A stretch of 64,000 bases of DNA, taken from positions 34,902,778 to 34,966,777 of the forward strand of contig OX438744.1 of the NCBI GenBank assembly GCA_949316235.1, written 5' to 3'. The DNA comes from Oegoconia quadripuncta. Lineage: Eukaryota; Arthropoda; Insecta; Lepidoptera; Autostichidae. Of this stretch, positions 11,661 through 24,627 are shown in pieces (within the stretch, counting starts at the first letter, position 1; each line of letters opens with the position of its first letter). Both the position numbers and the translations under genes were made by a program. The notes beneath the pieces were generated by a model. It searched no databases, was not told where the DNA came from, and saw only the letters and a program-made list of their open reading frames with translations.

Positions 11661-14615
11661 TGAATTAAATGAATAATTTCCTAGTGTTGCGTCATTGTCC
11701 CTCTTTATTTAATTATCGGGAATCCAAATAGGGTCAAAACTATCGATCCTAGATCACAGGGGAACGAGTGAGGGGGCGGGGCTGTTCCACCATTATCGCA
11801 ACTATCCCAGAATGTGTACAAGTTAATAGGGAAATATATATATGATTTGATCCATTAAAGTAATTTCACTAGTGCCCACTCATTCCACTATTGAAAATAT
11901 TGTAAGATGCTAAAAAGACTGAAGCTAGCAGATACCATGTCTTTGTCTGTTCGTACTGTTCGTGGCGCGAACACTGTTTAGTCGCGCAGTTTATGTGATT
12001 ACTAATGAAGGTAAGGTTGCGATCGTCCTTGACTCCGGTATTACGGGAATAGGAATTAAACGAATAGATTAAGTTAACTTGTCCGTGGGACTATATTTTG
12101 TATAGAAAAGGCACCAGATTACATAAGGTTACAAAAGGTAATTATCCATACAAAACGGACCTATGCTCGTGAGTCCGCGACAACGACTGCCGTAGCATGT
12201 CAAGTGCGGGGCGGATGGGAGCGCTGACGCAGCAGCTGTGTTCGCACAGTACTATGAATGAAGACACAAACAGCTTAGTGCGAATGTTTGATATATGAAG
12301 AACATACGTGTGAAAACCCTGCCAATTCCACATCGCTTACATTTGCAACTATCCCAAAATGTGTACAACAAGTTAGGAAAATGACATAAATCATGTAACT
12401 TTTAGGGTTAAAAATGTTTAATAAAGCCCAATAACTTGTGACTCTATCAGATCACTCTTTCACAGATAGATAACAAGTGAAACATCCCCGGTGTATTTTC
12501 TTCTAATCAACGTTCCCTTCTGGAGCCAACCCTAGATAAATCGCAAATTGTATAACTGGACGCGTAAGTTTAGGGTTGCTGCGAGGTTACACGAATTAAA
12601 ATCTATAGAATGGCAAGTTCATAAACAGCTTGTTAAGGTAACAAAAGTGTTATTATAATGCTCACTGAAACTTTGCAAGTGGAAATGTGACAGAATCTGT
12701 CAAGCATCGCTATTGCAAGCCGCAGCGGTGTTGGGCTAGAGACCTCTAGAGAACTTATCGCACCAAAAATAAACCACAATTAATCAAGCAGATAGAATAA
12801 CTACGTATTTAATTTGAAAATAGACAGCGATTGGTAGACTTATTACAATTACAAACTTAAATATGCACTTAGTTACGCGTAACTAGACGACGTATTAATG
12901 GAAACCGCAAAATGACATTGTTATTTAATATTTCCACATACCATTGGAAATTATTGATTTTCATATGTTTTCCTTTGGTTGTGGTATGAAATCTTATTTC
13001 ATGTCTAAATTCTGAAACAACGGGCAGTAGGTACCTACTCTAGAAGGGTCTAGTCCATAGGCATATACTGGGATGGCGTGCTTAACCGACTTCAAAAAAA
13101 AGTTCTCTTAATTTCGCCCAAGGGGTAACCCTACTGAAACCCCTCGAGCCCCCTTCTTCAGCCCTATCCTCGATTGAGGAAAAAATCTTATTTGACAACC
13201 CCCTGCAATTCTCACCTCCCCTATACTTCAGTCCTTCACGCCTGCTCCGCAAGCCGAGTAAATCATGTGCTCTCCAGTCGCTGAAATAGTGTGGATACAT
13301 TTCTTTTAACCGACTTTTAAAAGGCGGTAATAAATTCGGCGGTATTTATAGTCATTTTTGATTCTTGTAAATCGATATGTGTTATTTTTTGTTTAATAGG
13401 TGAGAAAGTAACCCCTCAAGCGATCGTTGAAGTTTTATTTCGCTAATTCGGCGGTTCGGTCCCAAATCAAAGTCAAGAAAATATACAAAATATAGATGAA
13501 AAGTTATCACTCGACATCGTGTTATTTTTATTAGCGCTTCGTGTCTAAAATGAATAAAACCGATCACTTTTTTGACATTGCAATTATTTGACGTAGGCAC
13601 TTGAGGTACAGTTGTAAAAATGGTAGCCCAAATAAAAATGCGTTGTTAATAAAACACAATTTCAATTTTAGGAATTTGTTTTAGGGCCCTAAAAAGAAAA
13701 TACAATAAAATATAGGTGAATATGTGGGGTGTCATATTGTGATAGCTAATTAAATCACGAACTAAAAATGTATGTTATATTATACTCTGTGTAAATGTAA
13801 TACTTTATCCAAACAAATGCGTCAAATCCCCACGCTTGTCTCTAAAATTATAGCTTGGAAAATTCTGAAATAAAAATCATAAACAATCCAACTCCACACA
13901 AAGAAACCAAGAATATCCCAAAAAGAAAAATGGAACCGCTTATACAGGAAGCTACTTCATACAATACGTGACCAGGGGTGCATATATGACCCGAAAACTG
14001 TTAAAAAAACCCCTAAGGGTCCTTCCTACCCCATGCAACAGCACACACGCGAACGATTTAATGTTAAGAGAATTTACACTAGCTTTTTCTCGCCGCCTTT
14101 GTCGTAAAAATTCCTGGGTATAACGATTTTGACATTTTATTGAATTAGAATCAATTTACAGAACGTCAAAGGTACTTTAAATTTACAAATAATAATAGAT
14201 TAAAGCTGCAATTATAATAAAGCCAACGAAATTAAACTTCTAATTCTGCTGACCGATATTAAATTTTTTAAACTACTGTACCTAGAATACTCGTAGAAGT
14301 AAATTTATATTTTTGTGTTTATATGAGTATAAATTAAAATTATAATTTTCACTTAAATTATAAGGTTTTTACGTCTTAATCCCACCTCTTCAAAATACCG
14401 CGTCAAATCAAAGACCTGCCGTCGTATCAAGTAAAAATTTTAAGCGCTCTAGAATTATTGATATGTGTATTAACGTCTAATGAATAGACGTACATTACTT
14501 CTAGGGTTACTTGGTATCAAAAGCGATAGAACGCCAGCGAGCTCAACAAATTTTACCGACTGAACGCAAAAATTTTTACCTGTTACGGCTGCAGATAATT
14601 CGAAAAGATTATAAA
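11661..14615. other. No gene seen
   Basis: Mostly AT-rich. 12150-12330 and 13090-13330 are GC-richer and may be decayed repeats; open frames there lack family motifs. Confidence 0.4.
13081..13335. repeat. Two copies of an AACCGACTT element end
   Basis: ttaaccgacttcaaaaaaaag at 13082 and ttaaccgacttttaaaagg at 13306 resemble a terminal word of common insect repeats. The sequence between is GC-richer and holds no supported gene. Confidence 0.4.
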
Positions 14616-14848
14616 TAACTAGTATTCTGCCCGCGGCCTCGCCTGCGTGGCAGAACTTTATCGCGGGATTTCGTATATCCCGCGGGAACTCTTCACTTCA
14701 TCAGGATAAAAAATATCCTATATCTTAATCCAGGGTATAATCTACCTGTATTCCAAATTTCATTCCATCCGTCTCGCCGTGATTGAGCGACAAACAAACA
14801 TCGAAACTTTCGCATTTAAAATATTAGTTAGATTAGATAATATTAGTT
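14616..14848 (+). repeat. Dispersed 3'-end repeat, family D
   Basis: actagtattctgcccgcggc, tatcccgcgggaactcttc, aatccagggtataatctacc, and tail tttcgcatttaaaatattag. It is the longest of the three copies and includes the head ctgcccgcggcctcgcctgcg. Confidence 0.78.
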
Positions 14849-15461
14849 AGATGACCAAAATAATGCAGGAAACATAATGTGAATTCAAATTTAGTTATGA
14901 ATTCACACTTATAACAACAATATTACACGACAGTTTCACAGGAAAATATCCGTTATAAACAGTTCTGAATTTGTTTCCCGCATCCACGATACGCTGGTAA
15001 ACCACCGCCAGTGTAATAACCCCATAAGTCGTAACATTATTTTGATAACTTATTCTTTTTCGCCACGTTATGATCCTGGTAATGGTCTCAAGTTGCAGGG
15101 GAGAATGGGGACATAGGGCTCATGTCTCAATTAGGCTCGAATGTTTACTGGATCGTGCTAATCTTTGTTGACAATGAAAAATGCATTATTTTTTTGTAAG
15201 TGATAAATATTTTGTTGGAGATAAATATGGTATGACGTTAGACATGATTGCTTCAGTGGAAAGTTGATTATAGGTATAGAAATACTGCAATATAATAAAT
15301 AAGCTCTCCATAGAACAAGTTAGCTCAATTCTTATGGAATGGAAAAACGCTGTACATCGCCGTTTAGTAACAAAAATTAAAATTAAAAAAAAAATTATTA
15401 CGTAAGTTAGAAGAATGACATTTGAAATCGTCGTAATATACAATTATCCCTAATTCACAAG

Positions 15462-15615
15462 GCAGTCCACCCAGAGAAGCATGAGCAAGAAACCAGGAGT
15501 TGCTCTTTTAAATAAGTATTTTTATAATTTATGATTCGACAAAGAAAAAAAAGAAAATGATAGACTGGATATGGCCGAGCCGTTCATGTTCACGCTTTCT
15601 TATCATCTAGATAGA
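15462..15615 (-). repeat. Dispersed repeat, family E, partial
   Basis: gagaagcatgagcaagaaacc, ggagttgctcttttaaataag, ttatgattcgacaaagaaaa and gactggatatggccgagcc match the family E centre. Confidence 0.65.
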
Positions 15616-15625
15616 ATTATAGATA

Positions 15626-15665
15626 TATTATGATTATGATTATGATTATGATTATGATTGTGATT
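15626..15665. repeat. (GATTAT)n microsatellite
   Basis: Five or more units of attatg with a final gattgtgatt variant. Confidence 0.9.
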
Positions 15666-17439
15666 ACCTAAGTGGGGATAACCTACTTGTGCTACGAAAA
15701 GTGACAAGATACGAGACACGAGATGTATTTGCGCTGTTGCTATCCTGTACCTATCTCAAAAAAATCTATTCAAAGTTTCATGTGAAGTTTATAAAGACTT
15801 ACTTACTTAGTCCATTTTTTTTTGGTTTTGTTAATTACAGTTGCAAAAACTACTCATTAATATTCTTTATTTCAAAAGATACATACAAACAATCAGTCAG
15901 AAATATTCTCATTTCTGCGGCGAGGACCTAATGCAATTAGTCCTAATCAAAGTAATCCTAATTTAATATTGTATCCGTGGAAAGTTGTGTGACATAAAAG
16001 TTCAAGAACTCAGTAAACAATATTGCATTTTTGAAGCGTTCCTGGACACATGAACTTTAATTTATAGTACCCTGCTAAGATATATACCCTAAAGATTGCA
16101 CACTCTCCGATGCGGGCATATTAAAGTTTATATTTACCGTCTTATGCATAGATATGTTTAGTACCACTAAAATCTCCACGCTACAAATCTCTGGGGGCTT
16201 ATTTTTATCAGAACACCGCAGGTTGCTTTCGGAATTTCCCTACATTTCACCGGCAAATCGTGGGGCTATCCTGCAACTCGTAAAACAAGTAGTAAAACAT
16301 TTCGTTCGATGAGCCGGTGGAGGTAGGAAAGAACGTGGAACCGAAAAGGACGTAGCGTTTCTTCCTGCGAAGTTATAGTTTGAACGTAAACCCGTTGGAA
16401 TGTGTCAGACTTTTTTTTTTAAATCAATTGATTGAGCCAGAAATTTCTGGCAAAATCTAATTTGAAAACTTAAGTGCTTTGTTTTTCTTAATGACACTTA
16501 ATGAATTGAACAAGTAAAGTTTTGACCTCAAAGACACACAAGAGCTCACAGATGCGTTCTGACCATCAATCAAATCAAAATCAAAGACAGCATCCTGATT
16601 AATGAGAAGAAATGCCTTAAGTCTATAATTTTACTAGCTCTCTTATAACGGAACAGCGATACGGGCGTTGCTACTTGACGGCATAAGTAGATAGAAAGGC
16701 GGTATTACCCTTAGCAAACATCCTGGCGACGGACCACCGCAAGTAAGTGGTACTAAAACTTCTTGTTATGATAACCCACAGGTTGAAATTTTAGTATCAA
16801 GTTTAACTAAGCTATCTACGTCGATAGATTGATGGGTTAATAATGTACAATAATATAAAAATCCGTGCGTGGAGCAGCAAGAACTAATTACTTTTTCGAG
16901 ATTTTATACACTGAAATCGATTTTAGTTAGTAAATTTTAAGACTGACTAAACAATGTGGAGACGAGATGTCTATACATAACACGATCAATTTCAATATTC
17001 GCTTCATAAATGGTATTGCCAATTCACACAGAAGCGTTTCAATCAAGCCCACCTTCGTTGAGGTCTCTCCCAAAGTACCCAGCTCTGTATCGCAGTAAAC
17101 GGAACCGTCTCGTTCGATCAAGGATCGATCGCCGACGGGGTGAAACGTCAAGACTCCTCAGCATTTCCTACTCCGTTCCAAATTTACTGCTTTCCCGTTA
17201 AATCTTTTTAAATTTAGAATTCGGTGGCCGTCTCAGCTGATATGTTTGAGTTGGTTTGTTTTGCAGAATAACGCTTTTAGTGTTTTGTTATCAACTTTGC
17301 CGATAGTGTTTGTTTTGTGTTTATTGTAGTTTTTTTCCAGAATTAGGGGCTTATTTATTTACAAGGTGTGAGCTTTGTATAAGGAGGCATTGATAAAAAA
17401 ACTGTGATATATATTACTTCACAAAACGCTCGAGACTGG
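15666..17439. other. No gene seen
   Basis: No long frame, splice-flanked exon or repeat was recognised on either strand. Confidence 0.45.
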
Positions 17440-17625
17440 TTTGACAGATTCGACGACCCATTAATGTAGTAACCAGTGGCTGCGGGTTTGAATCCCGCTA
17501 GGAGTAAATCTCTGTTTGATGAATATTAAAAATTATTCCCAAATCATGGATGTCTATATAAATCATTAGGTATACATTAAATCCGTTATCTTAGTAACGA
17601 TAGACATATGTTTGAAACATTTATT
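17440..17625 (+). mobile_element. SINE family B, degenerate
   Basis: gcgggtttgaatcccgct B-box-like word, then tgatgaatattaaaaattattcc, ggatgtctatataaatc and cgttatcttagtaacgat. It is strongly diverged and the A-box region is poor. Confidence 0.6.
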
Positions 17626-17984
17626 TCTTTAATAGCTTCTGATTATTTCGATGGAAAAAACACATGGACGTAACCCCTCGGCGCGGTGTCTTTGTTTAAT
17701 TTCTTTTTCTTTTTTTTTTAATTTCTTTTTTGCTCATTCTGCTTTCTTTTAATAAATATTAGCTGTTTGGCGAAGATATTATTGAACTTACTTTGTATAC
17801 ATGTAATGTCTGTTCAAAATTTGCAATTGAAACCATCAGCTGTTCACATGTATGCATGATGATGCTGCAGCCATGATCGTCTCCTCCCGAGGGGAACTTC
17901 TTAACGTTTAATAGCCTGGATACATAGGTTAGTTTTGATAGTTACACAAGATTTTCGCGATGACCTGATGCTGAGGATCTCCTC

Positions 17985-18540
17985 AAGCTTTTGAAAAACT
18001 TGTTTTTAAAAATATTTTTAACGTAGACCTTCTTAATATTTTACTGTGCTGTCGTGATAAGTGTCCAGTTGTTTTTGTGAAAGACTGTAGAAAGCTGCAG
18101 AGGATCTCCTCTAGATTTAATTTTTTTGCATACACAGATTAGAATAGCATATGCTATATTCTATATTTTATCATATGCTATTCTAGTCTGTGTAAGCAAA
18201 AATTTTGAAAAGCTTGTTTTCTAAAATATTTTGAACGTAGAACTTCTTAATATTTTACTGTGCTGTCGTAATAAGTGTCCAGTCATTTTAGTGAAAGACT
18301 ATAGAAAGCTGCATAAGATCTCCTCTAGATTCGAAATAGCTTATGAAAATATCATGATATTATCACATGCTATTCTAGTCTGTGTATGCAAAAATTTTGA
18401 AAAGCTTGTTTTTAAAAATATTTTTAACATAGAATTTCTTAATATTTTACTGTGCTGTCGTGATAATATTTTACTGTGCTGTCTTGATAAGTGTCCAGTT
18501 ATTGTTGTGAAAGACTACACGGAAGCAGATGCACCTGAGT
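17985..18540 (+). repeat. Tandem array of about 190-215-bp units, three copies
   Basis: Units start near 17985, 18202 and 18393. Shared landmarks: tttgaaaaacttgttttt or ttgaaaagcttgtttt, aatattttactgtgctgtcg, tgataagtgtccagt, gaaagact and ctcctctaga. The third unit has an additional local copy of aatattttactgtgctgtc. An imperfect hairpin (18121-18204) lies at the end of unit 1. Confidence 0.9.
18121..18204. repeat. Inverted repeat inside the tandem array
   Basis: gcatacacagattagaatag at 18128 onward pairs with ctattctagtctgtgtaagc at 18178 onward, extended by catatg and poly-T/poly-A. There are about two mismatches in 26 bases; the loop is about 18 bases. Confidence 0.85.
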
Positions 18541-19185
18541 AATGTGAAAGGTGTGTCTTACCCAGCAGTGGTGTATAGATTGAGCTAAAGTTATTATAAT
18601 TATATCCTGCTTGGTTTTACGTTATGTTATTATGCCCTTACACCGTACGGCATGTTATTAGTGAGGCCATCGTGAAACCCGTGGTTGATGGGCTATAAGC
18701 GGATTATAAAATTGTAAAACCTGTAAACTGTATAGGGTTTATAGAAAAGTACTTATTTTTGTATTAGCATGTTATTTCTGGTACATAAATATTATGAGAA
18801 TATTTCAGATGCAAATCTTTGTTATGCGATTACCGATAACGTTATTGAAGAAACTAATTTAGAAAAACAGTTATTATAACAAATTTACAATAAATTTTGC
18901 TTGTATATTTAACCCTTTAGCGGCCACTTCGGCGGATCTCATCATGTGTTCTATTAATACGTCTATAATAAAATATCTTGCGGTATTTCTTAGCAACTTT
19001 TGATGAAAATCGGTTAACCCGTTTCGAAGATTTTTAGCTTTTAACATATTTATTTTCGTCTATCTGGATGCTTTTTATGGAGTTTTCTAAATTTTAAATT
19101 TCAGTTATTAGAGAATAAAACAAAATTTATTAAGTATGTACATGAAACAACAAATTTATAAAACACAATTAAAAATACCTATATC

Positions 19186-19640
19186 TTATAGGAAAAATAC
19201 GCCGTCCAACTCGCTTCCGTGAGGCATAGTACCTAGTACGCTAGCGCTATTGCCCCGCTGAATGCATAAGCTCAGCTGCTGAGTAAAGTAGGTACCAGCT
19301 CTCACATCTCCAGAGGCGTGGACCAGTCTAACGGATAATACCTTTACAAAATGTTTCATATCAGAAGACCACGGGCCCAATGTCTCCACTGCAAGCGCCG
19401 CAAACTCGTGGTTTATAGAGATTGACGCATATTTACGGCGCTTGTTACTTTGAGCTCTTTGCGCAGTTCCTTGTATATGGGACGGTGCCAGTGTCCGCAC
19501 AAGTTGCGTCCCATACGAAGGTGCGCCCCAAGCACCAGGGTACCAAGGTGGCTACATCATGTATTTGTCCCTGAATAAGCCACAAGGCTCCAGAGACGCC
19601 GGGACCGCTGCAGTGGCGAGAGCGCGCCTAATTAGCTGAT
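19186..19640 (-). pseudogene. LINE reverse-transcriptase-associated C-terminal fragment
   Basis: A 104-codon minus-strand frame reads NHEFAALAVETLGPWSSDM, KHFVKVLSVRLVHASGDV, RAGTYFTQQLSLCIQRGN, ASVLGTMP. VETLGPW, RAG.Y..Q...IQRGN..SVLGTMP is a motif seen at the end of lepidopteran non-LTR elements (recognised, not searched). The sequence 5' of it (19500-19640) is GC-rich and may belong to the same element but is shifted. No RT core is present. Confidence 0.65.
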
Positions 19641-20008
19641 TAATTGCACCGTGGCGGTATGCGTATGTATTATTATAAAATATAATAATATTTTTAGGCC
19701 AAATGCTGTGGTTGCGTATATATGCCCTTTTATATAATTTAGGATGCGTATAACAAAGGAAACTCTTCCGTAACTCATAAAAATGGGCATTAACAAATCA
19801 AAAGGTAGGGTAAAATGCCGCGTTACTGACCGGCCCACCGAGTTTTTGGCGGGAAATATGCAAATTCGCACAATTAAATCCATCCGTTCGAAATTGGCTA
19901 CAGCTTTTGTAACGGCGAACGGCGTTTTTTCAGTCGAAGTAGCTTATATCTATGGTACAAACAAATCCCACTGAGTTCCCCTACAAGTAATATAAAAAAA
20001 ATCTTTTT

Positions 20009-20340
20009 CTTTTTTTTTTTATGCATGACGGGTTCGTACTTGACCTCAATCACACCTGATGTTAAGTGAAGATGAGGTCGAAGGTGGCAGCGTACTGACC
20101 CGGAAACTCCAACACATTTGAGGGACTGGCTATCTTATCTCTGCCAACCGGGACACAACAATGCTATTAACATTGCTGCTTGGCGGCAGATTTAGATAAG
20201 TGGCAGCAAACCAGGCGGACATTTTAAAATGCCCTACCACCAACCAAACCGAGTACTTAAACATTTACCCAGCTGGGGATCGAACCCGCGACCTCCGAAT
20301 CGTAAACCCAATGTTGTTTACATTGAGCCACGGAGGCGGT
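20009..20340 (-). mobile_element. tRNA-derived SINE, family A
   Basis: This full-length copy on the minus strand starts in this window with a T run (A tail) and atgcatgacgggttcg. It runs through ctcaatcacacctgatg and ends with gccacggaggcggt, the reverse complement of the head. Confidence 0.88.
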
Positions 20341-21021
20341 CTTATAATGCATCGATTTATACCGGATGATTTTTTTACCGTAAGGAAAAAAATAGGGCAT
20401 AATTAATTTACTTTTTTTTTTCAAAACCATCATCGACCCACTCGCCTGCCGGAGATTGATATTCCTAGATTCCTAGGGTTCCTATCATGCGAATTTTAAT
20501 TGGAACTCATATTTTATGCATTTTTTTTAATTTATCTAATTTAATGATTTAATTACTACATACGCGACCGTCAAATACCACTACGTTTTATTATATTTTA
20601 TGGTTTTGAAGAAAAAAAAAATATTTCACTTACCTAATATGTCCTATTTTTTTCTTTACCGTTAAAAAACTCCTACACAGACCTTAAAAGAGTATTAATG
20701 GGAGTGAAGTACATCTACATCATAAATACCTACTAGCGATTCCAAGGCCCTACCCTCAAACCTTTTAAAGCCTTTCAAAGGATATCACACAGCACCATGA
20801 AGTACCACATTACCGGTTGGAGCGCTATAAAATGCACTATAAAAACTGTTTTTCAATTTGTCACCGCGATGGGCGACGCAGTGATGGCATAGGGAATTAT
20901 AATTTATGGTTTTGTGGAGTTTCATCGTGATTTTCCTGGTAGCAATAGATTTATAAATGTCCTGTGCTACAATAGACAGCTTAACATAAACGCCAATGTA
21001 GTGTAGGTATACGTACATTAC

Positions 21022-21325
21022 ATGCACAGCCGGTTAGTACTTGACCTCAATCACACCTGATGTTAAGTGAAGATGAGGTCGAAGGTGGAAGCGTACTGAC
21101 CCGGAAACCCCAACATGTTTGGGGAACTGGCTATCTTATCTCTGACAACCGGAACACAACAATGCTATTAATATTGTTGTTTGTCGACAGATTTAGGTAA
21201 GATGGTGGTAGTTAGCCAGGCGGACATTTTAAATGCCCTACAGCTGGTGGTACCCCAAACTGAGTGCATAAATATGTACCCCGCTGGGGATCGAACCCGA
21301 GACCTCCGATTCGTAAACTCAAATC
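21022..21325 (-). mobile_element. tRNA-derived SINE, family A, head truncated
   Basis: Same body as the 20.0-kb copy (ctcaatcacacctgatg; ctggggatcgaacccgag). The copy stops after cctccgattcgtaaactc, so the A-box end is missing. Confidence 0.82.
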
Positions 21326-21815
21326 ATATTTTGAAATAAAAAAAGAATAAAAATTTTTACGTCGCACTTCTCTTTTAATATATTTAAATGTTACTAATTA
21401 ATATAAAATACACGGCCAAGTGCGAGTTGGTACTAATGTACAGTCGGCGTCACAGCTATTCGTACAGGGCTGTTTTGCATGATTAATAGATAATGGTAGC
21501 GCGATTGCTATTCTATAATAAATTCAAAATGTAGTAAGAATAATAATATGTAATTAATTTTCATCACCTTTCCCCTAGTTACTTTTTTAATGTGAAATAA
21601 CCGCACTTCAATCGGATTACGCAATACTGAGACGGATAAAGACTGGACGCACACATAACTGCCATTCTTTTTATCGACGATTAAAAATATACTCTGTATT
21701 TATCTGCAATATTTATACAAGTAACAATGACTCATTTTGCTAGTATTGCAGTATTATACCTATTATTTGCTTAATTCTATATTGAATAACAAAATAAACA
21801 TAATACAATACAATA

Positions 21816-21952
21816 CAGTGCAGTGCAGTGCAGTGCAGTGCAGTGCAGTGCAGTGCAATGCAATGCAATGCAATGCAATACAATACAATACAATACAATG
21901 CAAATACTCTTTATTGCGCAAAATAATTTACAATAATGTTTGTATTTTGTAT
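21816..21952 (-). repeat. Pentanucleotide tract attached to a LINE 3' end
   Basis: Blocks of (cagtg)n, then (caatg)n, then (caata)n over 21823-21899 are followed by aaatactctttattgcgcaa, the start of a LINE 3' end on the minus strand. The tract is the likely 3' tail of that element, expanded. Confidence 0.75.
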
Positions 21953-23696
21953 TTGTAATAAACATAACACAAAAACTTAAACTATAGCCCAGAAAATAAT
22001 AATATGCACTTGTCCAGCCAACAACTGCACCCTCCCGTACAAAATCCCCGGCCTATAACAGTACGTTAATAAAATTTCACGTAATCCTACTCGTAATGTC
22101 GATTAATGATAGGGCGAAATTAAATTTCACTGGGAAACCAATATTGTTACATCTGCCTTAATAAACTACAAGCAGACTGCTCCCAGCCCTGTTGCAGTGG
22201 GGAAACGTTTATTTTACAATGCATTGGGAAGACATGACCATGCGGCACGGGGCGCACGGCGATTTGGTGTCAAAATGACAAGACAGTCACATGTGATATA
22301 GTGTTGCATATAACTAAGGTACAGATATACATGCTAGTATGTAGCACGAAAACATGCTAATTACCAATTGCCTACCTACCGAATACCTACCTATTTTTTA
22401 TTATAAATGATTATAATTTAATAATAATAGCATGATTCTCAAACCCATCCGTTAACTCCGTGGTTATCGGTAGTTTAATATTATCCCAAGGAATCCCACC
22501 ATGCTAAAAAAAATAGGTATATCCAATCGATCGATTCACTACGACAATTGATTTTCTCACACCATATCCAATTGGAGTAAACAAATCTATAGGTATACCT
22601 ACCTAAACTACCTATTGCGATCTCTTGGAAAAGCTTATGTTCATGACTTTTATAATTATTGTTGGTACACGTCGGCATTGCACACCGTGTCCGCATGTCC
22701 GATAATGTAACCAATACGTAATAAATAACAGTACAGAGTCGGCGGGCAAAGTAGTGTTTGAGCTGCGGGCGCGCTTAATAATGTTCGGTGCGCGCGAGTC
22801 GCTTGACGTGCTAACCCCGACTGCTCCGTCGGCACTCACGTAGTAATCGCCGGCAAGCGTCCACTGCCGCCACCGCACCGCCTCTTTCCACTTGTGTCGC
22901 CTATTTATCGGGTAAATGTTCTACTTACAGATTTTTAATATACTTTGCCTAGAGGCATGTGTGTCGACACCAATTTCTAAATCGAGCATGTTTTTATGAG
23001 CATGCTTCGATCGACATTCGATTTTTGAGCATGCTACCTGAGACGGGGGTCAGAGGGAGCGTGCTTTAAGCGCATCTGATTAAGAGCATGCTAGTATCGT
23101 CAGTATATCTAAATATCAATTACATAACAAAGCGAAGTCTGAAGTCTAAAATTTACCTTATTTTTTGGAAATAATGAATAAAATGGTTACGTATCTATTA
23201 GAGTTCTAATGTCACTTTTTCTGTGTTAAGACATTTTTTTAAATATTTTCCACCACTATCGATGCCTCCTTACCAGTCCAAATTTTTAACATTAATATTC
23301 ATTATTTAGAATATTGGTTTACAAATTATTTCGAAAATAATTTACCTCACCTACCCTTTCGAAGGATACGTATTATGTATATCTATCTACCTTTGAAATT
23401 GTTTTCGACCCTCATAGCGAGTAGAACTGGACATCTCCTATAAATCATTTTTATTATCCACCCCTCGGACCCCCTCTATTAGAGGGGGTGACTGGCGATT
23501 TCACCCCCGATACGAGGTGTTATTTTCGAGTGATTTTAAAATAGTTTTTCGCATATCGATTAAAGATTAGCTTTACATCGATATAAAGTGCAGTTTCGCG
23601 TGTTTTAAAGAAATAGGGATGGATTGATGTATATCGATAAAAAAACGATTAAGTGGAAACAAACTTATTATAACAACTTTTTAATTTATTTAGAAC
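21953..23696. other. No gene; CpG-rich patch at 22740-22890; gagcatgct-type repeats at 22985-23095
   Basis: 22740-22890 is CpG-rich (gctgcgggcgcgcttaat; gtgcgcgcgagtcgcttg) and is a candidate promoter or first exon of unknown strand. At 22985-23095 the word gagcatgct/gagcatgtt occurs several times (gcatgtttttatgagcatgc; agagcatgctagt), without a clear period. Confidence 0.3.
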
Positions 23697-23886
23697 TAAC
23701 TTTCTGCCCGCGGTTTCCCTGCTTTGAATAGATTTAACGCGGACATTTGTTTATCCCGCGGGAACTATTCACTTTATCGGGATAAAAAGTATCCTACGTT
23801 TTAATCCAGGGTATGGTCTACCTATATACCAAATTTCATGATTGAGAAACAAACAAACATCCAAACTTTCGCATTTATAATATTAG
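23697..23886 (+). repeat. Dispersed 3'-end repeat, family D
   Basis: taactttctgcccgcggttt, tatcccgcgggaactattc, ttttaatccagggtatgg and tttcgcatttataatattag. About 40 bases of the middle are missing relative to the 14.6-kb copy. Confidence 0.77.
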
Positions 23887-23919
23887 ATTTTAAAACTTTT
23901 TTTTTTTTTATCTATTCCA

Positions 23920-23960
23920 TACCATACCATACCATACCATGCCATACCATACCATACCAT
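23920..23960. repeat. (CCATA)n microsatellite
   Basis: ccataccataccataccat with one ccatg variant. Confidence 0.9.
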
Positions 23961-24627
23961 AGACTTCATTGTAAAGGAAATTTCTCACACATCATTTTAG
24001 TGTCGTCATAAGATGGTCAAAAATGGTTTACTTTGAATGGGGTAATCGAAATTTTTTTATCGAATTCGACTATGGTTCCTTGGGGAAAGTTGTTCGTAAT
24101 CAAGAGTGGCGGCACCAGTAAATTTCCCATTAACGACGAATTCAAATTCACCCTGTATAAATAATACACACAGTGCCTGAGCCTGTTAAAACGTGCGCAT
24201 CTTATATGTTTTTAGTCCTTTAGTCGCCTTAACGACACCCACGGGAAGAGATGGGTAGGTCGTACGTTAAACACATATATCGATAGCTATGAGCACATCA
24301 CTAAATTATCTCCTTTTATTATTTAACTTTTTCATAGGTAGGACTTTGCAGCAAAGGACTGCAGTATTATTGGTGTTATCCCACAAATGACATATACCTA
24401 TGACTTTTTGTTAAAGCAATTCATCCTACATTTAAACTGTAATAATTTATCGTATGGGCAAGAGGCTTATCGTTAATCTGTTACCGACATGTAACCAGCT
24501 CTCAACTTTTTGATTAATAGCACAGTTTTAAAGCGATTATTGCAACGGTTGAAAAATGTTGTTTACCGACAATTCAAGGATATAGCTTGATGAGGAGATG
24601 TGGTAACTAACATACGACAGCAAGAAC

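Noticed and set aside
18231..18542. 103-codon open frame
   Set aside because: It lies wholly in the tandem array and repeats its own sequence (LNILLCC), so it is a repeat effect.
21737..21965. Open frames on both strands rich in Gln/Cys/Asn repeats
   Set aside because: They arise from the pentanucleotide tract.
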